From DASPRG01 sp963796125 (GTDB lineage Bacteria > Nitrospirota > Thermodesulfovibrionia > Thermodesulfovibrionales > SM23-35), in the NCBI GenBank assembly GCA_963796125.1, contig CAWCKM010000059.1, positions 1-64,000 on the forward strand: DNA of 64,000 nt, given 5' to 3'. Position 1 is the stretch's first letter. Each line of letters opens with the position of its first letter. A program made the position numbers and the translations under genes. This document shows, one piece after another, positions 1 through 8,424 of this stretch. The notes under the pieces are model-generated. The model was not told the origin of the DNA. It saw only the letters and a list, made by a program, of their open reading frames with translations, and ran no database searches.

Positions 1-398
1 ATCCCATAGGCACTTGAAAGGATGATGTTTGCTGTTTTTCTTGCTACCCCTGGAAGGGTTATGAGTTCTTCCATCGTCCCGGGGACTTTTGAGGTGAAAT
101 TTTTGATGATCATTTTTGCTGATTCTTGGATATTTTTCGCCTTTGTCCTGTAGAAATTTATGGAGCTTACATCTTTCTGAAGTGTCTCGAGTGAAACGTT
201 TGCATAGTCCCTGATGGTTTTGTATTTATTGAAAAGATTTTCTGTCACCTTGTTAACGTGGATATCAGTAGCCTGAGCAGAAAGGACTGTTGCGACAAGG
301 AGTTCAAAAGGCTTTTTGAAGTTGAGGGCTGTTTTGAGTTCAGGGTATTCCATTTTTAGTCTCTTAATGATTTCTTTTGCTTTTTCCTGTGTATTCAC
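1..398 (-). CDS. nth: endonuclease III (partial, C-terminus beyond window)
   Basis: Base-excision-repair DNA glycosylase/AP lyase acting on oxidised pyrimidines. The minus-strand frame translates to about 132 residues containing LLVATVLSAQATD and, near the window edge, the helix-hairpin-helix motif LPGVARKTANIILSSAYG, whose Lys is the catalytic lysine of the family. The catalytic Asp and the 4Fe-4S cysteines lie outside the window. The start is a GTG (398-396) preceded at proper spacing by AAGGAG. It sits 29 bases downstream of the acetyltransferase gene on the same strand, so the two are probably co-transcribed. Identification is from visible motifs and is firm. Confidence 0.93.
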   Translation of the reverse strand, partial: MNTQEKAKEIIKRLKMEYPELKTALNFKKPFELLVATVLSAQATDIHVNKVTENLFNKYKTIRDYANVSLETLQKDVSSINFYRTKAKNIQESAKMIIKNFTSKVPGTMEELITLPGVARKTANIILSSAYG

Positions 399-427
399 AA
401 TATCTCCTTGGATGTGCTGAAAGGTTT

Positions 428-898
428 TTATTCCTTTCTATAGACCATAAGGACAGTATTCTTCTTTCCTTCAATTCCGCATGCTTTATCGAGTGCACTC
501 ATGAGTTCCTGTGATACCTCTTTAGTTTCCACAAAACCAAGGCTTCGAAAATAATCAACCAAATCTGTTATCACATATACAGACTTTACCGATGAAAAAT
601 CTATCAAGTGCTTTATGATTAAAGTACTAATTACCGGTTGCCTCTTTTCCTCTGTGACGATGACACAGCCAATCTCATGCACTTCTCCGGTCTTCTTAAG
701 CCTGCCAAAACCTATAGTATTTCCATTTTCCATTGCAACTACAAACTGTTCATAGTGAAGGTTCTCAGTATCGGAATGGTGTTTTTGTAAATATTCAGTT
801 ATAAAGCCCATGTCCGCCTCGGTTGCATGCCGTACCTTAACAATTTTACCGGTAATATCTGATATCCCAGTGCCCTTCGGACTTGCTTCTTTTTTCAT
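428..898 (-). CDS. GNAT-family N-acetyltransferase
   Basis: A 156-residue protein with the GNAT layout: residues 20-40 (KVRHATEADMGFITEYL) match the N-terminal strand-helix, the centre (VAMENGNTIGFGRLKKTGEVHEIGCVIV) the beta2-beta4 meander, and VDYFRSLGFVET the C-terminal YFxxxGF signature. It resembles N-acetylglutamate-synthase-like acetyltransferases, but the substrate is not visible. The acetyl-CoA pyrophosphate loop is degenerate: a stretch EKRQPVISTL replaces the usual Q/RxxGxG/A, so activity is uncertain. It precedes nth in a probable two-gene operon. An AGGAGG-like site lies just upstream of the ATG. Confidence 0.75.
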   Translation of the reverse strand: MKKEASPKGTGISDITGKIVKVRHATEADMGFITEYLQKHHSDTENLHYEQFVVAMENGNTIGFGRLKKTGEVHEIGCVIVTEEKRQPVISTLIIKHLIDFSSVKSVYVITDLVDYFRSLGFVETKEVSQELMSALDKACGIEGKKNTVLMVYRKE

Positions 899-1364
899 TA
901 TGTCCTCCTCACAATGGAATTTTTAGAACACGTAAAAATTATATCACATAAGCTCTTTATAAAAGACAAACTTGATACCTCTTCAGTCCCTTCTCATCCT
1001 TTTTATTCCTTATGAAAGCCACCGACAAGGTCGTGGTAGTTTACTGAGTAGAAGTATAGGCTAAGTGTTTTTTCTTTTCTGTTAAAATATTCCCCTCCAT
1101 TTCTTTACTGGTTCTGTCATTGTATTTTCAGTGCTCATGACTTTTTTTATTTCAAGAGCGATTAAGGGTCGCGAGTTACCCTGGAGGAATCTTCATTTTA
1201 TGATCGGCCTTATCATTATCTGTTTGTATTTCATTCAGGTATTGATAGGTATCGGAATACTCTTTTGAACGTTAATTCTGTCAGACTTTCCAAATGAATA
1301 ACAAAGAAGCTTAAGGTAAGACAATACAATTGACAATTTGTACAGGAGTTCATAGAGTATATTC
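899..1364. other. intergenic region without a recognisable gene
   Basis: This 466-base stretch separates the divergent acetyltransferase and DUF1844 genes. It is AT-rich, and upstream elements of both genes should lie here. A 43-codon ORF with one hydrophobic segment (1137-1268, plus strand) is present but lacks a ribosome binding site. I see no RNA gene or repeat. Confidence 0.4.
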
Positions 1365-1752
1365 ATGAGTGAAGAGTTTTACATAAGGGATAAAAGGAGA
1401 TTTGACACCGAAGGCAATTTAAAAGAGGAATATCCTGAGAAGCCCAGGGAAGCAGTCAAAATCTGAACAAACGTTTTCTGAAGTCGAAACGCAGCAAATT
1501 CCCTCCGGAGGATCGGACTTCATCTCTTTCCTTATGAGCCTCTCTGCAATGGCCCATAATGCCATGGGGATCGGACCGGATTCTCCGGGAGTCAGTCTCG
1601 ATGACGCTCAATACTTTATTAATATAATTGGGGTTCTTGAGGAGAAAACCAGAGGGAATCTCACCCTGGAAGAAGAACAAACCCTGAGGAGTCTCCTCTA
1701 TGAACTCAGGATGAATTTTGCAAGCATAATGGAAAGGGTTCGTCCCCAGTAA
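1365..1752 (+). pseudogene. DUF1844 family protein, one frameshift
   Basis: The first frame opens at an ATG (1365) and gives MSEEFYIRDKRRFDTEGN, the typical charged N-terminus of DUF1844 proteins; it stops at 1464-1466. The adjacent frame continues with SDFISFLMSLSAMAHNAMG, then LDDAQYFINIIGVLEEKTRG and the closing LLYELRMNF, which is the conserved core of the family. The two parts join if one A is removed from the AAAA run near 1458-1461, giving about 128 residues, normal for the family. The function of DUF1844 is not established. The break is either a real +1 mutation or a homopolymer sequencing error; the perfect conservation on both sides favours the latter or a very recent event. Confidence 0.72.
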
Positions 1753-1770
1753 ATCCCGCCTCTTTTGTAG

Positions 1771-1830
1771 GATAAATACCGATAAGAAATTAGGCGAAAG
1801 TCCTACAGAAAAATCAGCCTTATTCCGATA
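1771..1830 (+). promoter_or_regulatory. conserved hairpin leader, copy A
   Basis: A nested stem-loop lies 65 bases upstream of the ferritin-like gene: outer arms ATAAG (1782-1786) and CTTAT (1819-1823), inner arms TAGG (1791-1794) and CCTA (1802-1805). Its 3' strand reads CCTACAG-AAAAATCAG-CCTTATTCCGATA and closely matches the leader at 9794-9850 in front of an unrelated gene. The match in two places suggests an RNA regulatory element, but the class is not recognised. Confidence 0.4.
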
Positions 1831-1894
1831 TTATTTTATTTATTCTTCTTCTATATTGTAACAAGTAAAAACATTTAAAGAAGAGGAGGAAAAA

Positions 1895-2356
1895 ATGGTA
1901 AAACACACAGGAGAGGAATTAGCCAAGGTTTTAAAGGAATGGTATAGCCTGGAAGATCAGACAATTAAGCTGGCAGAGGATTTGATGAAAAAATCAGATA
2001 ACTCCTTTGTGAAAGTCATTATGGAAATGATCAAACGCGATTCAGAAAAACACAAGATCATGCAGCAATTTGCTATTGACCACCTGACGAAAGAGGCATT
2101 TCATTTGACACCTCAAGAACTTATTCCTCTTGGTGAGGTTCTTGAAAAACATATTCAGGCAGAAGCAAAGTCAATGGGTCTTGCGAATAGTGCTATAACA
2201 ATGAGCAGGGACTACTTCACGAATTTTATTGTCTCTTATCTGATGGCAGATGAAATAAAGCATCATGAAATGCTCACTAAACTCGACCACATCAAAGGAC
2301 AAGTACATCCTGCCGGTGTCCTTAGAGGAGAAACAGAGACAGGCAGATTGCCCTAA
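1895..2356 (+). CDS. ferritin-like / rubrerythrin-type four-helix protein
   Basis: A 153-residue all-helical protein with carboxylate/histidine spacing of the ferritin-like superfamily: an early helix with the WYSLEDQTI element, a second with RDSEKHKIM, a third with LEKHIQAEAKS and a fourth with MADEIKHHEML. The E-x2-H pairs are candidate di-iron ligands. Rubrerythrin's rubredoxin domain is absent. A likely role is oxygen or peroxide protection or iron handling; that is inference. A strong AAGAGGAGG site sits before the ATG. The gene stands alone, with the conserved hairpin leader upstream and a hairpin terminator downstream. Confidence 0.72.
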   Translation: MVKHTGEELAKVLKEWYSLEDQTIKLAEDLMKKSDNSFVKVIMEMIKRDSEKHKIMQQFAIDHLTKEAFHLTPQELIPLGEVLEKHIQAEAKSMGLANSAITMSRDYFTNFIVSYLMADEIKHHEMLTKLDHIKGQVHPAGVLRGETETGRLP

Positions 2357-2415
2357 GGTATTGAAAACTCGCTGGGCAGAAAAGAACTTTTGAGAAAAAG
2401 TGACATTAGGCATGG

Positions 2416-2447
2416 ATCAGGAAGGGCAAAGTTCTGTCCTTCCTGAT
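2416..2447 (+). terminator. hairpin downstream of ferritin-like gene
   Basis: A perfect 10-base stem ATCAGGAAGG / CCTTCCTGAT with a 12-base loop lies 60 bases after the stop codon. The following tract (TTCCC) is short in T, so it may be a weak intrinsic terminator or an mRNA-stabilising end. Confidence 0.5.
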
Positions 2448-2532
2448 TTCCCACCTGAAAAATATTTCCATTCTTTTCATACTTTCTCATCTTCAGTAGT
2501 AATTATTTGAAAGATGCAGTCTTTGTTCTGTA

Positions 2533-2567
2533 ATGAAGGAGCTTTTGTTGATAAAATGCTCCTTCAT
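2533..2567 (+). terminator. second strong hairpin before the thiF-like gene
   Basis: The arms ATGAAGGAGC and GCTCCTTCAT are perfectly complementary and are extended by TTTT/AAAA pairing in the loop. It is followed by CTCTTATTATT. It lies 53 bases before the ThiF-like start, so it could terminate the upstream transcript or structure the leader. Confidence 0.4.
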
Positions 2568-2619
2568 CTCTTATTATTAAGACCGTGCAATGAATTGAAA
2601 ACAGCAGGGAGTTAAAGGC

Positions 2620-3363
2620 ATGAAATTTTCCAGGGATGAGCTGAAACGATACCACAGGCAGATGTTAATGGACGGATGGGGAGAAGCAGCACAGGAGAAA
2701 CTGAAAAACGCAACAGTGTTCATAGCAGGCGCAGGTGGTCTTGGTTCGCCTGTGGCGATTTATCTTGCTGTAGCAGGCATAGGACATATCAAAATATGTG
2801 ATTTTGACAATCTTGACCTGACAAACCTTAACAGGCAGATCTTGCATGACCATGCAAGAATAGGTATCAATAAGGCAGTCTCAGGAAAAAATACGATAGA
2901 AAGAATGAACCCCGATATAGAGGTAACAGCTATTCAAGAAATGATCGTTGCTGAAAATGTTGATGACCTAATTGCCAATTCGGATATTATTGTAGACTGC
3001 CTGGATAATTTTCCAGCAAGATATATTCTAAATGAATCAGCTATCAGGAAAGGCATACCTCTGGTGTATGGAAGTATCAAAGGGATGGAGGGCATGCTCT
3101 CTTTCGTACAATCTCCGGAAACACCCTGTCTTCGTTGTCTGTTCCCTGAAGCCCCACCAGGTGAAGTTTTTCCTGTAGTTGGGGCAGCTCCCGGGGTCAT
3201 CGGATGTCTTCAAGCCCTTGAAACTATCAAATATCTTACAGGCATTGGTACAACCATTAAAGGGAAACTTATTGTGTGGGATGGAGGCAAGACGGAGTTC
3301 AGGACTCTTAATGCCAGGAAGGACCCTGACTGCCTAACATGTGGAGATAAAGGACAGAAATGA
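2620..3363 (+). CDS. ThiF/MoeB/HesA-family adenylyltransferase
   Basis: A 247-residue E1-like enzyme that would adenylate the C-terminal Gly-Gly of a sulfur-carrier protein (ThiS, MoaD or similar). Visible features are the nucleotide-binding GAGGLGS (37-43), the Asp of FDNLDLTNLNRQ with the arginine finger (61-73), DCLDN (127-130 region), and a structural zinc site formed by CLRC (170-173) and CLTC (238-241). The cysteine that forms a thioester or persulfide in ThiF is replaced in the stretch GEVFPVVGAAPG, so it is more MoeB-like. Neither a carrier-protein gene nor thi or moa genes are adjacent, so the pathway cannot be fixed. The start follows GGGAGTTAAAGGC. Confidence 0.88.
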   Translation: MKFSRDELKRYHRQMLMDGWGEAAQEKLKNATVFIAGAGGLGSPVAIYLAVAGIGHIKICDFDNLDLTNLNRQILHDHARIGINKAVSGKNTIERMNPDIEVTAIQEMIVAENVDDLIANSDIIVDCLDNFPARYILNESAIRKGIPLVYGSIKGMEGMLSFVQSPETPCLRCLFPEAPPGEVFPVVGAAPGVIGCLQALETIKYLTGIGTTIKGKLIVWDGGKTEFRTLNARKDPDCLTCGDKGQK

Positions 3364-3470
3364 TAATGGAGATTTGGGTTAGCTTGAAATATAATTTTAT
3401 ATGGTTGTAACCGGTTTCGGAAATCTATCAATACCGAAAACAGTAGACTTTTGGGGAGGTAGAGGCAAGA

Positions 3471-4478
3471 ATGAATGAGATACGATTAAATTTGATAACA
3501 CGTGCTTGGGTTATTATCGCAAAAGAAAAGGGCAAAAGGCCTGAGGATTTTATTGTACGGAGAGTGAAGAAAAGACTTCCGGAGTTTGTTGAAACCTGTC
3601 CCTTCTGCCCGGGCAATGAGGCAAAGACACTGGACGAGGTTTTCAGAGTGCAGGGGGAAGAAGGATGGAAGATAAGAGTTATAAGGCATAAATTTTCAAA
3701 GCTTTCAGAAGAAGGTGAGAGAAACCGGTGGGATATTGGAGTAAAGAAGGGCGTTAACGGGGTCGGCATACATGAGCTGATTGTTGAGACACCCTTGCAT
3801 AACATGATGACGGCAACCATGTCTGTTGAACAATTGAAGGATGTCATCCAGACATATAAAGAACGTTTCACAGAGATATACAGAGACCCGAGAGTTGAGT
3901 ATGTGATTATCTTCAAAAATAACGGGCCTTCTGCAGGGACGTCTATAGAACATCCCCTTTCTCAGATAGTGGGAATACCCATAACACCATTGCAGATACG
4001 TGAACGTTTTGAAGCATCCATGAAATTTTATGATGATACGGGAGATTGTCTGATGTGTAAAACAATACACGACGAATTACATGATGGGGCAAGAGTCCTC
4101 TTCAACACTGAACATTTTGTCTCCTTTATTCCGTATGCGGCTCTTTCAGCATTCCATATCTGGATATTTCCAAAAAGGCATTCAGGTTGCTTTGCTGACA
4201 TACGGGCAGAAGAGATATTGGATCTTTCAGTCAATCTGAAGTCTGTCATGGCCAAACTGTGTCACAGTTTGGATTGTCCTGATTTCAACTATGTCATAAG
4301 ATCCGGGAAGCCAGGCAATGCAGACTCGGAGTTTATACACTGGTATATGAGTATTGTTCCACGTGTTGATATGGCTACAGGATTCGAACTTGGTACGGGT
4401 ATGCATGTCAACTCCCTTATACCTGAAGTGAGTGCAGAATTCTTGCGTAATGCAAAGGTTCCGGAAAATTACCAATAG
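3471..4478 (+). CDS. GalT-like protein with altered active site (DUF4931-type)
   Basis: A 335-residue protein with the galactose-1-phosphate uridylyltransferase fold: zinc-type ETCPFCPGNEAKT (C43, C46), a central HIT half-domain and a second half ending in HWYMSIVPR and GFELGTGMHVN. In active GalT the HPHxQ motif carries the nucleophilic histidine; here the sequence is E-HPLSQ (161-165), so the nucleophile position is Leu163. The second-half HWH is HWY (290-292). Classical uridylyl transfer therefore looks unlikely and another role is probable. A GGGGAGGTAGAGG site precedes the ATG. No galactose-pathway gene is adjacent. Confidence 0.8.
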   Translation: MNEIRLNLITRAWVIIAKEKGKRPEDFIVRRVKKRLPEFVETCPFCPGNEAKTLDEVFRVQGEEGWKIRVIRHKFSKLSEEGERNRWDIGVKKGVNGVGIHELIVETPLHNMMTATMSVEQLKDVIQTYKERFTEIYRDPRVEYVIIFKNNGPSAGTSIEHPLSQIVGIPITPLQIRERFEASMKFYDDTGDCLMCKTIHDELHDGARVLFNTEHFVSFIPYAALSAFHIWIFPKRHSGCFADIRAEEILDLSVNLKSVMAKLCHSLDCPDFNYVIRSGKPGNADSEFIHWYMSIVPRVDMATGFELGTGMHVNSLIPEVSAEFLRNAKVPENYQ

Positions 4479-4510
4479 GAACAAGTAACGAGTGACTAAA
4501 ATGACCTGTG

Positions 4511-4707
4511 TCCAGTGATAACTATTGCAAGTGACTTTACGATTGCGTCTGTCATTGCGAGCACCCGATACGGTCGCCTCGGGCAATCTCGTCAGAAAAG
4601 GCGAGATCGCGGAGTCCCGTTCCGAATCCGTTAAGGCGGAGATGATCCCGAGTTTCTTCGGCTTTGCCTCGCAACGTTCGCTCGCAATGACAATTCTTAT
4701 AGCTGGA
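4511..4707. repeat. MITE-like palindromic repeat, copy 1
   Basis: A non-coding element bounded by TCCAGTGATAAC and its imperfect inverse TTATAGCTGGA, with inner inverted copies of GTCATTGCGAG / CTCGCAATGAC. The same ends and core recur at 17566-17716, with a different centre. It lies between the GalT-like and htrA genes. Confidence 0.75.
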
Positions 4708-4742
4708 GTGTTGCGGAATAGAACTAAGAAGGGTTTTGAAAG

Positions 4743-5771
4743 ATGAAAATAAAACGTATTCGTTCAGAATCCGGCGTTCTCAAACAATCCGCTGAAGTGC
4801 GGTCTCATGAGGCAGAGATACTGGATGCATACTCTCAGGCTGTAATCTCTGCTGTTGAACGTGTGGGGCCTGCTGTGGTAAGTGTTGGATTGGCAATGAG
4901 TGCGCCTGAGCAACTGAAACGGCGCGGTGTCTCAGAGATCAGAGGGGTAGGGAGCGGTGTAATAATTACCCCCGATGGTTATGTGCTTACGAACAGCCAT
5001 GTTGTGCAGTCTGCAGAGAGGATTGAAGTCCGCCTCCAGGATGGACGAAACTTTCCTGTAAGAATTGTTGGCAATGATCCCCATAGTGATTTGGCTGTCC
5101 TTTCAATCCTCGAATCCGGTCTCCCGACTGCTGAACTGGGCGATTCTTCACAACTCAGGGTAGGGCAACTTGTCGTTGCTATTGGTAACCCGCTTGGATT
5201 TCAGACAACCGTAACAGCAGGCGTTATAAGCGCCCTCGGACGTACTCTCCGGACACAGACAGGAAGGTTAATTGAGAATGTTATTCAGACCGACGCAGCG
5301 CTCAATCCCGGTAACTCCGGGGGACCATTGGTTGATTCCCGTGGCCGCGTGATCGGAATCAATACAGCAATTATTGCCGGTTCACAGGGGATCTGTTTTT
5401 CCATGCCTATAAACACGGCAAAGTGGATTGCCTCACAGCTTATCCGCGAAGGTCGTGTACGCAGATCCTATCTTGGCGTTTCCGGACAAACTACAGGATT
5501 GGATCGTCGCCTGATTGTCCGCTACCGTCTCAAAAGCTCAACCGGAGTGATGGTGACCGAGGTGCAGCCGGATTCTGCAGCGGCGAATGCAGGAATAAAA
5601 CCAGGGGATATCATTATACTCGTTGGGAATAATGCAATTGCATCCCTTGATGACCTTCAACTGGTTTTATCACGACATCCTGTCGGAGTTCCCCTGGCAA
5701 TCGATATCCTTCGATACCGGGAACGGGTAACTTTTGAAGCTTTCCCTGCTGAACTCCCGGATCAGGAATAA
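4743..5771 (+). CDS. HtrA/DegP-type serine protease with PDZ domain
   Basis: A 342-residue trypsin-fold protease for quality control of misfolded proteins. The catalytic triad is visible as H86 (LTNSHVV), D116 (HSDLAVL) and S192 (NPGNSGGPL). One PDZ domain covers about 235-330 (GVMVTEVQPDSAAANAGIKPGDII). There is no hydrophobic signal peptide: the N-terminus is MKIKRIRSESGVLKQ followed by a charged helix, so unlike DegP it may be cytoplasmic, unless the true start lies elsewhere. It is followed within 32 bases by dipeptide-permease genes, suggesting co-transcription with peptide import. Confidence 0.9.
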   Translation: MKIKRIRSESGVLKQSAEVRSHEAEILDAYSQAVISAVERVGPAVVSVGLAMSAPEQLKRRGVSEIRGVGSGVIITPDGYVLTNSHVVQSAERIEVRLQDGRNFPVRIVGNDPHSDLAVLSILESGLPTAELGDSSQLRVGQLVVAIGNPLGFQTTVTAGVISALGRTLRTQTGRLIENVIQTDAALNPGNSGGPLVDSRGRVIGINTAIIAGSQGICFSMPINTAKWIASQLIREGRVRRSYLGVSGQTTGLDRRLIVRYRLKSSTGVMVTEVQPDSAAANAGIKPGDIIILVGNNAIASLDDLQLVLSRHPVGVPLAIDILRYRERVTFEAFPAELPDQE

Positions 5772-5802
5772 TATAGTTATACCATGTGGAATAACAATAT
5801 AC

Positions 5803-6735
5803 ATGAAGAAGTATCTTGCTAAAAAGCTGCTCCTCCTTATCCCTCTCCTCCTTGGTGTTACATCTCTGACCTTTACTCTCACAAAGGCATTGCCGGGCGA
5901 CCCTGTCTTCAGTATGGTAGGGGAGAGAGCACAACCCGAGGTTATAGAGAAGATGAGGAGAGAGATTGGTTCTGACAGAAGCATCTTCATCCAGTACATC
6001 GGATATGTGAAGCTCCTTTTAAGGGGCGAATTCGGGCGTTCATACTACACAAACAGAAAAGTCCTTGATGATCTCCTGATAAAATTTCCGAACACCCTGA
6101 AACTCGCATTGGGAAGCATGGCTGTTGCTATTCCGTTTGGCATTTTTTTGGGTATTCTCTCAGCCTGCAAAAGAGGGACGATTACAGACAGGATCATATC
6201 TTCACTCTCTATAACAGGACTGAGCATCCCCGTCTTCTGGAGCGGACTTCTGATCATGCTTTTCTTCAGCCTCAAGCTCAAACTCCTCCCTCCTTCAGGT
6301 ACAGGGAGTATGCAATTTCTTATTCTCCCTTCAATAACTCTCGCCCTCCCTGCTGTTGCAACCCTTACAAGAGTTACAAGGGGTACACTCGTGGAGATAT
6401 TTATCATGCCGTTTGTCACTACGGCAAAGGCAAAAGGAATAAAGGAGTTCAAAGTAAATTTTCTGCATGTATTGAAGAATGCACTCATACCTCTTGTGAC
6501 GGTAATAGGACTTGATTTCGGAAGTTATCTGAATGGTGCGGTTCTAACAGAAACGATATTCGGATGGGATGGTATGGGAAGGTTTACCATGGAAGGAATC
6601 ATAAAGAGGGATTATCCTGTGATCATGGGATGCATCATAGTTGGAACTGTTATGGTTATTCTTATCAACCTTATCGTTGATGTCCTGTATCATTACCTTG
6701 ATCCAAGAATAAGGTTATATGGGAAAAGCAGGTAA
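5803..6735 (+). CDS. DppB-type peptide ABC transporter permease
   Basis: A 310-residue inner-membrane permease of the dipeptide/oligopeptide/nickel ABC family. It has an N-terminal TM helix (KKYLAKKLLLLIPLLLGVTS), the family LPGDP element, five further TM segments and the EAA cytoplasmic loop (FVTTAKAKGIKEFKVNFLH) that contacts the ATPase. The ORF is open from 5734, but the ATG at 5803 gives the standard family N-terminus and avoids overlapping htrA. The 3' end overlaps dppC by 17 bases. No substrate-binding protein or ATPase gene is in the window, so these are orphan permeases or their partners lie elsewhere. Confidence 0.88.
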   Translation: MKKYLAKKLLLLIPLLLGVTSLTFTLTKALPGDPVFSMVGERAQPEVIEKMRREIGSDRSIFIQYIGYVKLLLRGEFGRSYYTNRKVLDDLLIKFPNTLKLALGSMAVAIPFGIFLGILSACKRGTITDRIISSLSITGLSIPVFWSGLLIMLFFSLKLKLLPPSGTGSMQFLILPSITLALPAVATLTRVTRGTLVEIFIMPFVTTAKAKGIKEFKVNFLHVLKNALIPLVTVIGLDFGSYLNGAVLTETIFGWDGMGRFTMEGIIKRDYPVIMGCIIVGTVMVILINLIVDVLYHYLDPRIRLYGKSR

Positions 6736-7519
6736 GATTTCCATAGCTTTATTGTCTTTCATCTCCTTGCTCTGTTTTACTGCACCTCTCATATGTCCTC
6801 ATAATCCGGACACAATAAACCTCGACAGCATCAAGGAGCCTCCAAGCCTGCATCACCTTCTGGGGACTGACAATAAAGGCAGGGACATTCTTTCGAGGGT
6901 GCTCCACGGTGGAAGAATTTCGATAGGCGTCGCTTTTGTAGCTGCATTATTATCAATGGGAATAGGCCTTATTGTAGGTCTTGTTTCAGGCTATGCCGGC
7001 GGAAAGATTGACATTGTTTTTATGGCATTCATTGACCTTATACTCTCCTTTCCGGCATTCCTCCTTGCCATAGGTATCTCTGTGGTGTTCCCTCCCGGCA
7101 TTTTTACGGTTATGATTGCAATTGCTGCGGTTGGATGGGCATCATTTGCCAGGCTCATAAGAGGATACATCCTTACGGTAAAAGAAGCTGCATTTGTAGA
7201 ATCAGCAAAGGCCGTGGGATGCAGCCGGATGAGAATCCTCTTTGTTCACCTCATGCCCCAGTGCATTCCGCTGATTTTTGTAATGATGGGCATAAAACTT
7301 GGAGGATATATATTGACAGAGGCATCGTTAAGCTTTTTGGGTTTGGGGGCTCAGCCCCCAACAGCAACATGGGGGGCTATGGTCAGTGCAAACAGAGCAT
7401 ACATATCTTCAGCGCCCTGGATGGTATTCTTCCCTGGTCTGATGATAGCCATTACTTCTTTATGTTTTAATATGATGGGAGATGCATTAAGGGACAGATA
7501 CGCTCTGAAGATTGAATAG
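6719..7519 (+). CDS. DppC-type peptide ABC transporter permease
   Basis: A 266-residue partner of the preceding permease. The family hallmark HLLGTDNKGRDILSRVLHGGRISI is followed by about five TM helices and the EAA loop (EAAFVESAKAVGCSRMRILF). The C-terminal GLMIAITSLCFNMMGDALRD is also typical. An AATAAGG site within the end of dppB precedes the ATG, and the overlap implies translational coupling. It is convergent with the DksA-like gene, the two stop codons lying 5 bases apart. Confidence 0.88.
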   Translation: MGKAGKISIALLSFISLLCFTAPLICPHNPDTINLDSIKEPPSLHHLLGTDNKGRDILSRVLHGGRISIGVAFVAALLSMGIGLIVGLVSGYAGGKIDIVFMAFIDLILSFPAFLLAIGISVVFPPGIFTVMIAIAAVGWASFARLIRGYILTVKEAAFVESAKAVGCSRMRILFVHLMPQCIPLIFVMMGIKLGGYILTEASLSFLGLGAQPPTATWGAMVSANRAYISSAPWMVFFPGLMIAITSLCFNMMGDALRDRYALKIE

Positions 7520-7524
7520 CAAGG

Positions 7525-8073
7525 CTACTGTTCCATTAATTTTTCTTCTTCTTCCTGTTGTATTTTGCATTCTATACACAACGTTGTGACAGGTCTTGCC
7601 TCGAGTCTCCTTATATCTATTTTACTTCCGCATTTTTCACAGATACCGAAGATGCCCTGTTTTATTCTCTCAATTGCATTCTCGATTTTTTTCAGGAGCA
7701 TTCTATCTCTTCCCCTCAATCTCAGCATAAAGCTTCTCTCTGTCTCTGCTGTTGCCTGGTCACCAAGATCCGGAAAAACAGTCTGCCCGGGAAGTGCGTT
7801 GAGTGCCTCCTCAGCCTCATCAAGGAGAGCCTTTTTCTGGGCTACGAGAGTTTTCTTAATCTCCTGCATCTTCTTTTCCCCGGGAGAAAGTTGCTTTACT
7901 TTTTTTGTCTTTGTTGTTTTAACCGCTTCTGCAGTTATTTTTTGAATCTTTGGTTTTTTGGTTTTAACTGTTTTGCTTTTTACTGTCCTGGTCTTAACAG
8001 TTTTTATCTTTGCTGTCTTTTCTTTTTTTGTCTTAGGATGTTTTGGTTTTGCAATAGTTTTTTTCGTTGGCAT
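7525..8073 (-). CDS. DksA/TraR C4 zinc-finger protein with lysine-rich tail
   Basis: A 182-residue protein. Residues 1-65 are a Lys/Thr-rich, histone-H1-like tail. Then comes a coiled coil (MQEIKKTLVAQKKALLDEAEEAL) with DLGD at its tip, the counterpart of the DksA tip aspartates that act in the RNA polymerase secondary channel. The C-terminus is a C4 zinc finger, CEKCG and CIECK, separated by 17 residues. The DksA part predicts transcription control with or without ppGpp. The basic tail is an unusual addition and would favour DNA or RNA binding. An AGGAG-type site precedes the ATG. Confidence 0.88.
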   Translation of the reverse strand: MPTKKTIAKPKHPKTKKEKTAKIKTVKTRTVKSKTVKTKKPKIQKITAEAVKTTKTKKVKQLSPGEKKMQEIKKTLVAQKKALLDEAEEALNALPGQTVFPDLGDQATAETERSFMLRLRGRDRMLLKKIENAIERIKQGIFGICEKCGSKIDIRRLEARPVTTLCIECKIQQEEEEKLMEQ

Positions 8074-8254
8074 AAAATCTCCTGAAATAAATTTTAATAC
8101 GTTAACAGAAAAATTTGATGATAGTCAAGGCAACTTTCCGGGTATAATGCATATCCTTTATAATACCCTCGACAATAGCAAAGGCAAAATTGATATAATA
8201 CTGCTCAATCCATCATAAGCTTTGGCTCATAGAGGGTTTTATCGGAAATTAAGT

Positions 8255-8325
8255 AATCCCTTCACCCCCTTTCAATTCCCCCCTTACTAAGGAGGGATAC
8301 AGAGGGGTAGAGGGAAAGGGGATTT
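8255..8325. repeat. C/G-rich palindromic repeat (intergenic copy)
   Basis: The stretch starts AATCCCTTCACCCCCTTTC and ends AGGGAAAGGGGATT, giving inverted AATCCC / GGGATT ends. It belongs to the same type as the repeats inside recO (56041-56082) and the helicase gene (25254-25296). It sits in the 351-base gap between the DksA-like and dcd genes; otherwise the gap holds only AT-rich sequence. Confidence 0.6.
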
Positions 8326-8424
8326 TAAAAATTCATTTTCGGGACAATATTAGATGTTTGAAACAGGATACGTATAAAAGTAAGAATCTTTTTTTTAGAA
8401 GATTCCAGGCACGCGTGAAGAGAG

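Noticed and set aside
1137..1268. 43-codon ORF with one hydrophobic segment
   Set aside because: No ribosome binding site, no family features and no neighbour coupling; could be chance.
7558..8085. long plus-strand ORF opposite the DksA-like gene
   Set aside because: Low-complexity shadow of the lysine-rich coding strand; no family features.
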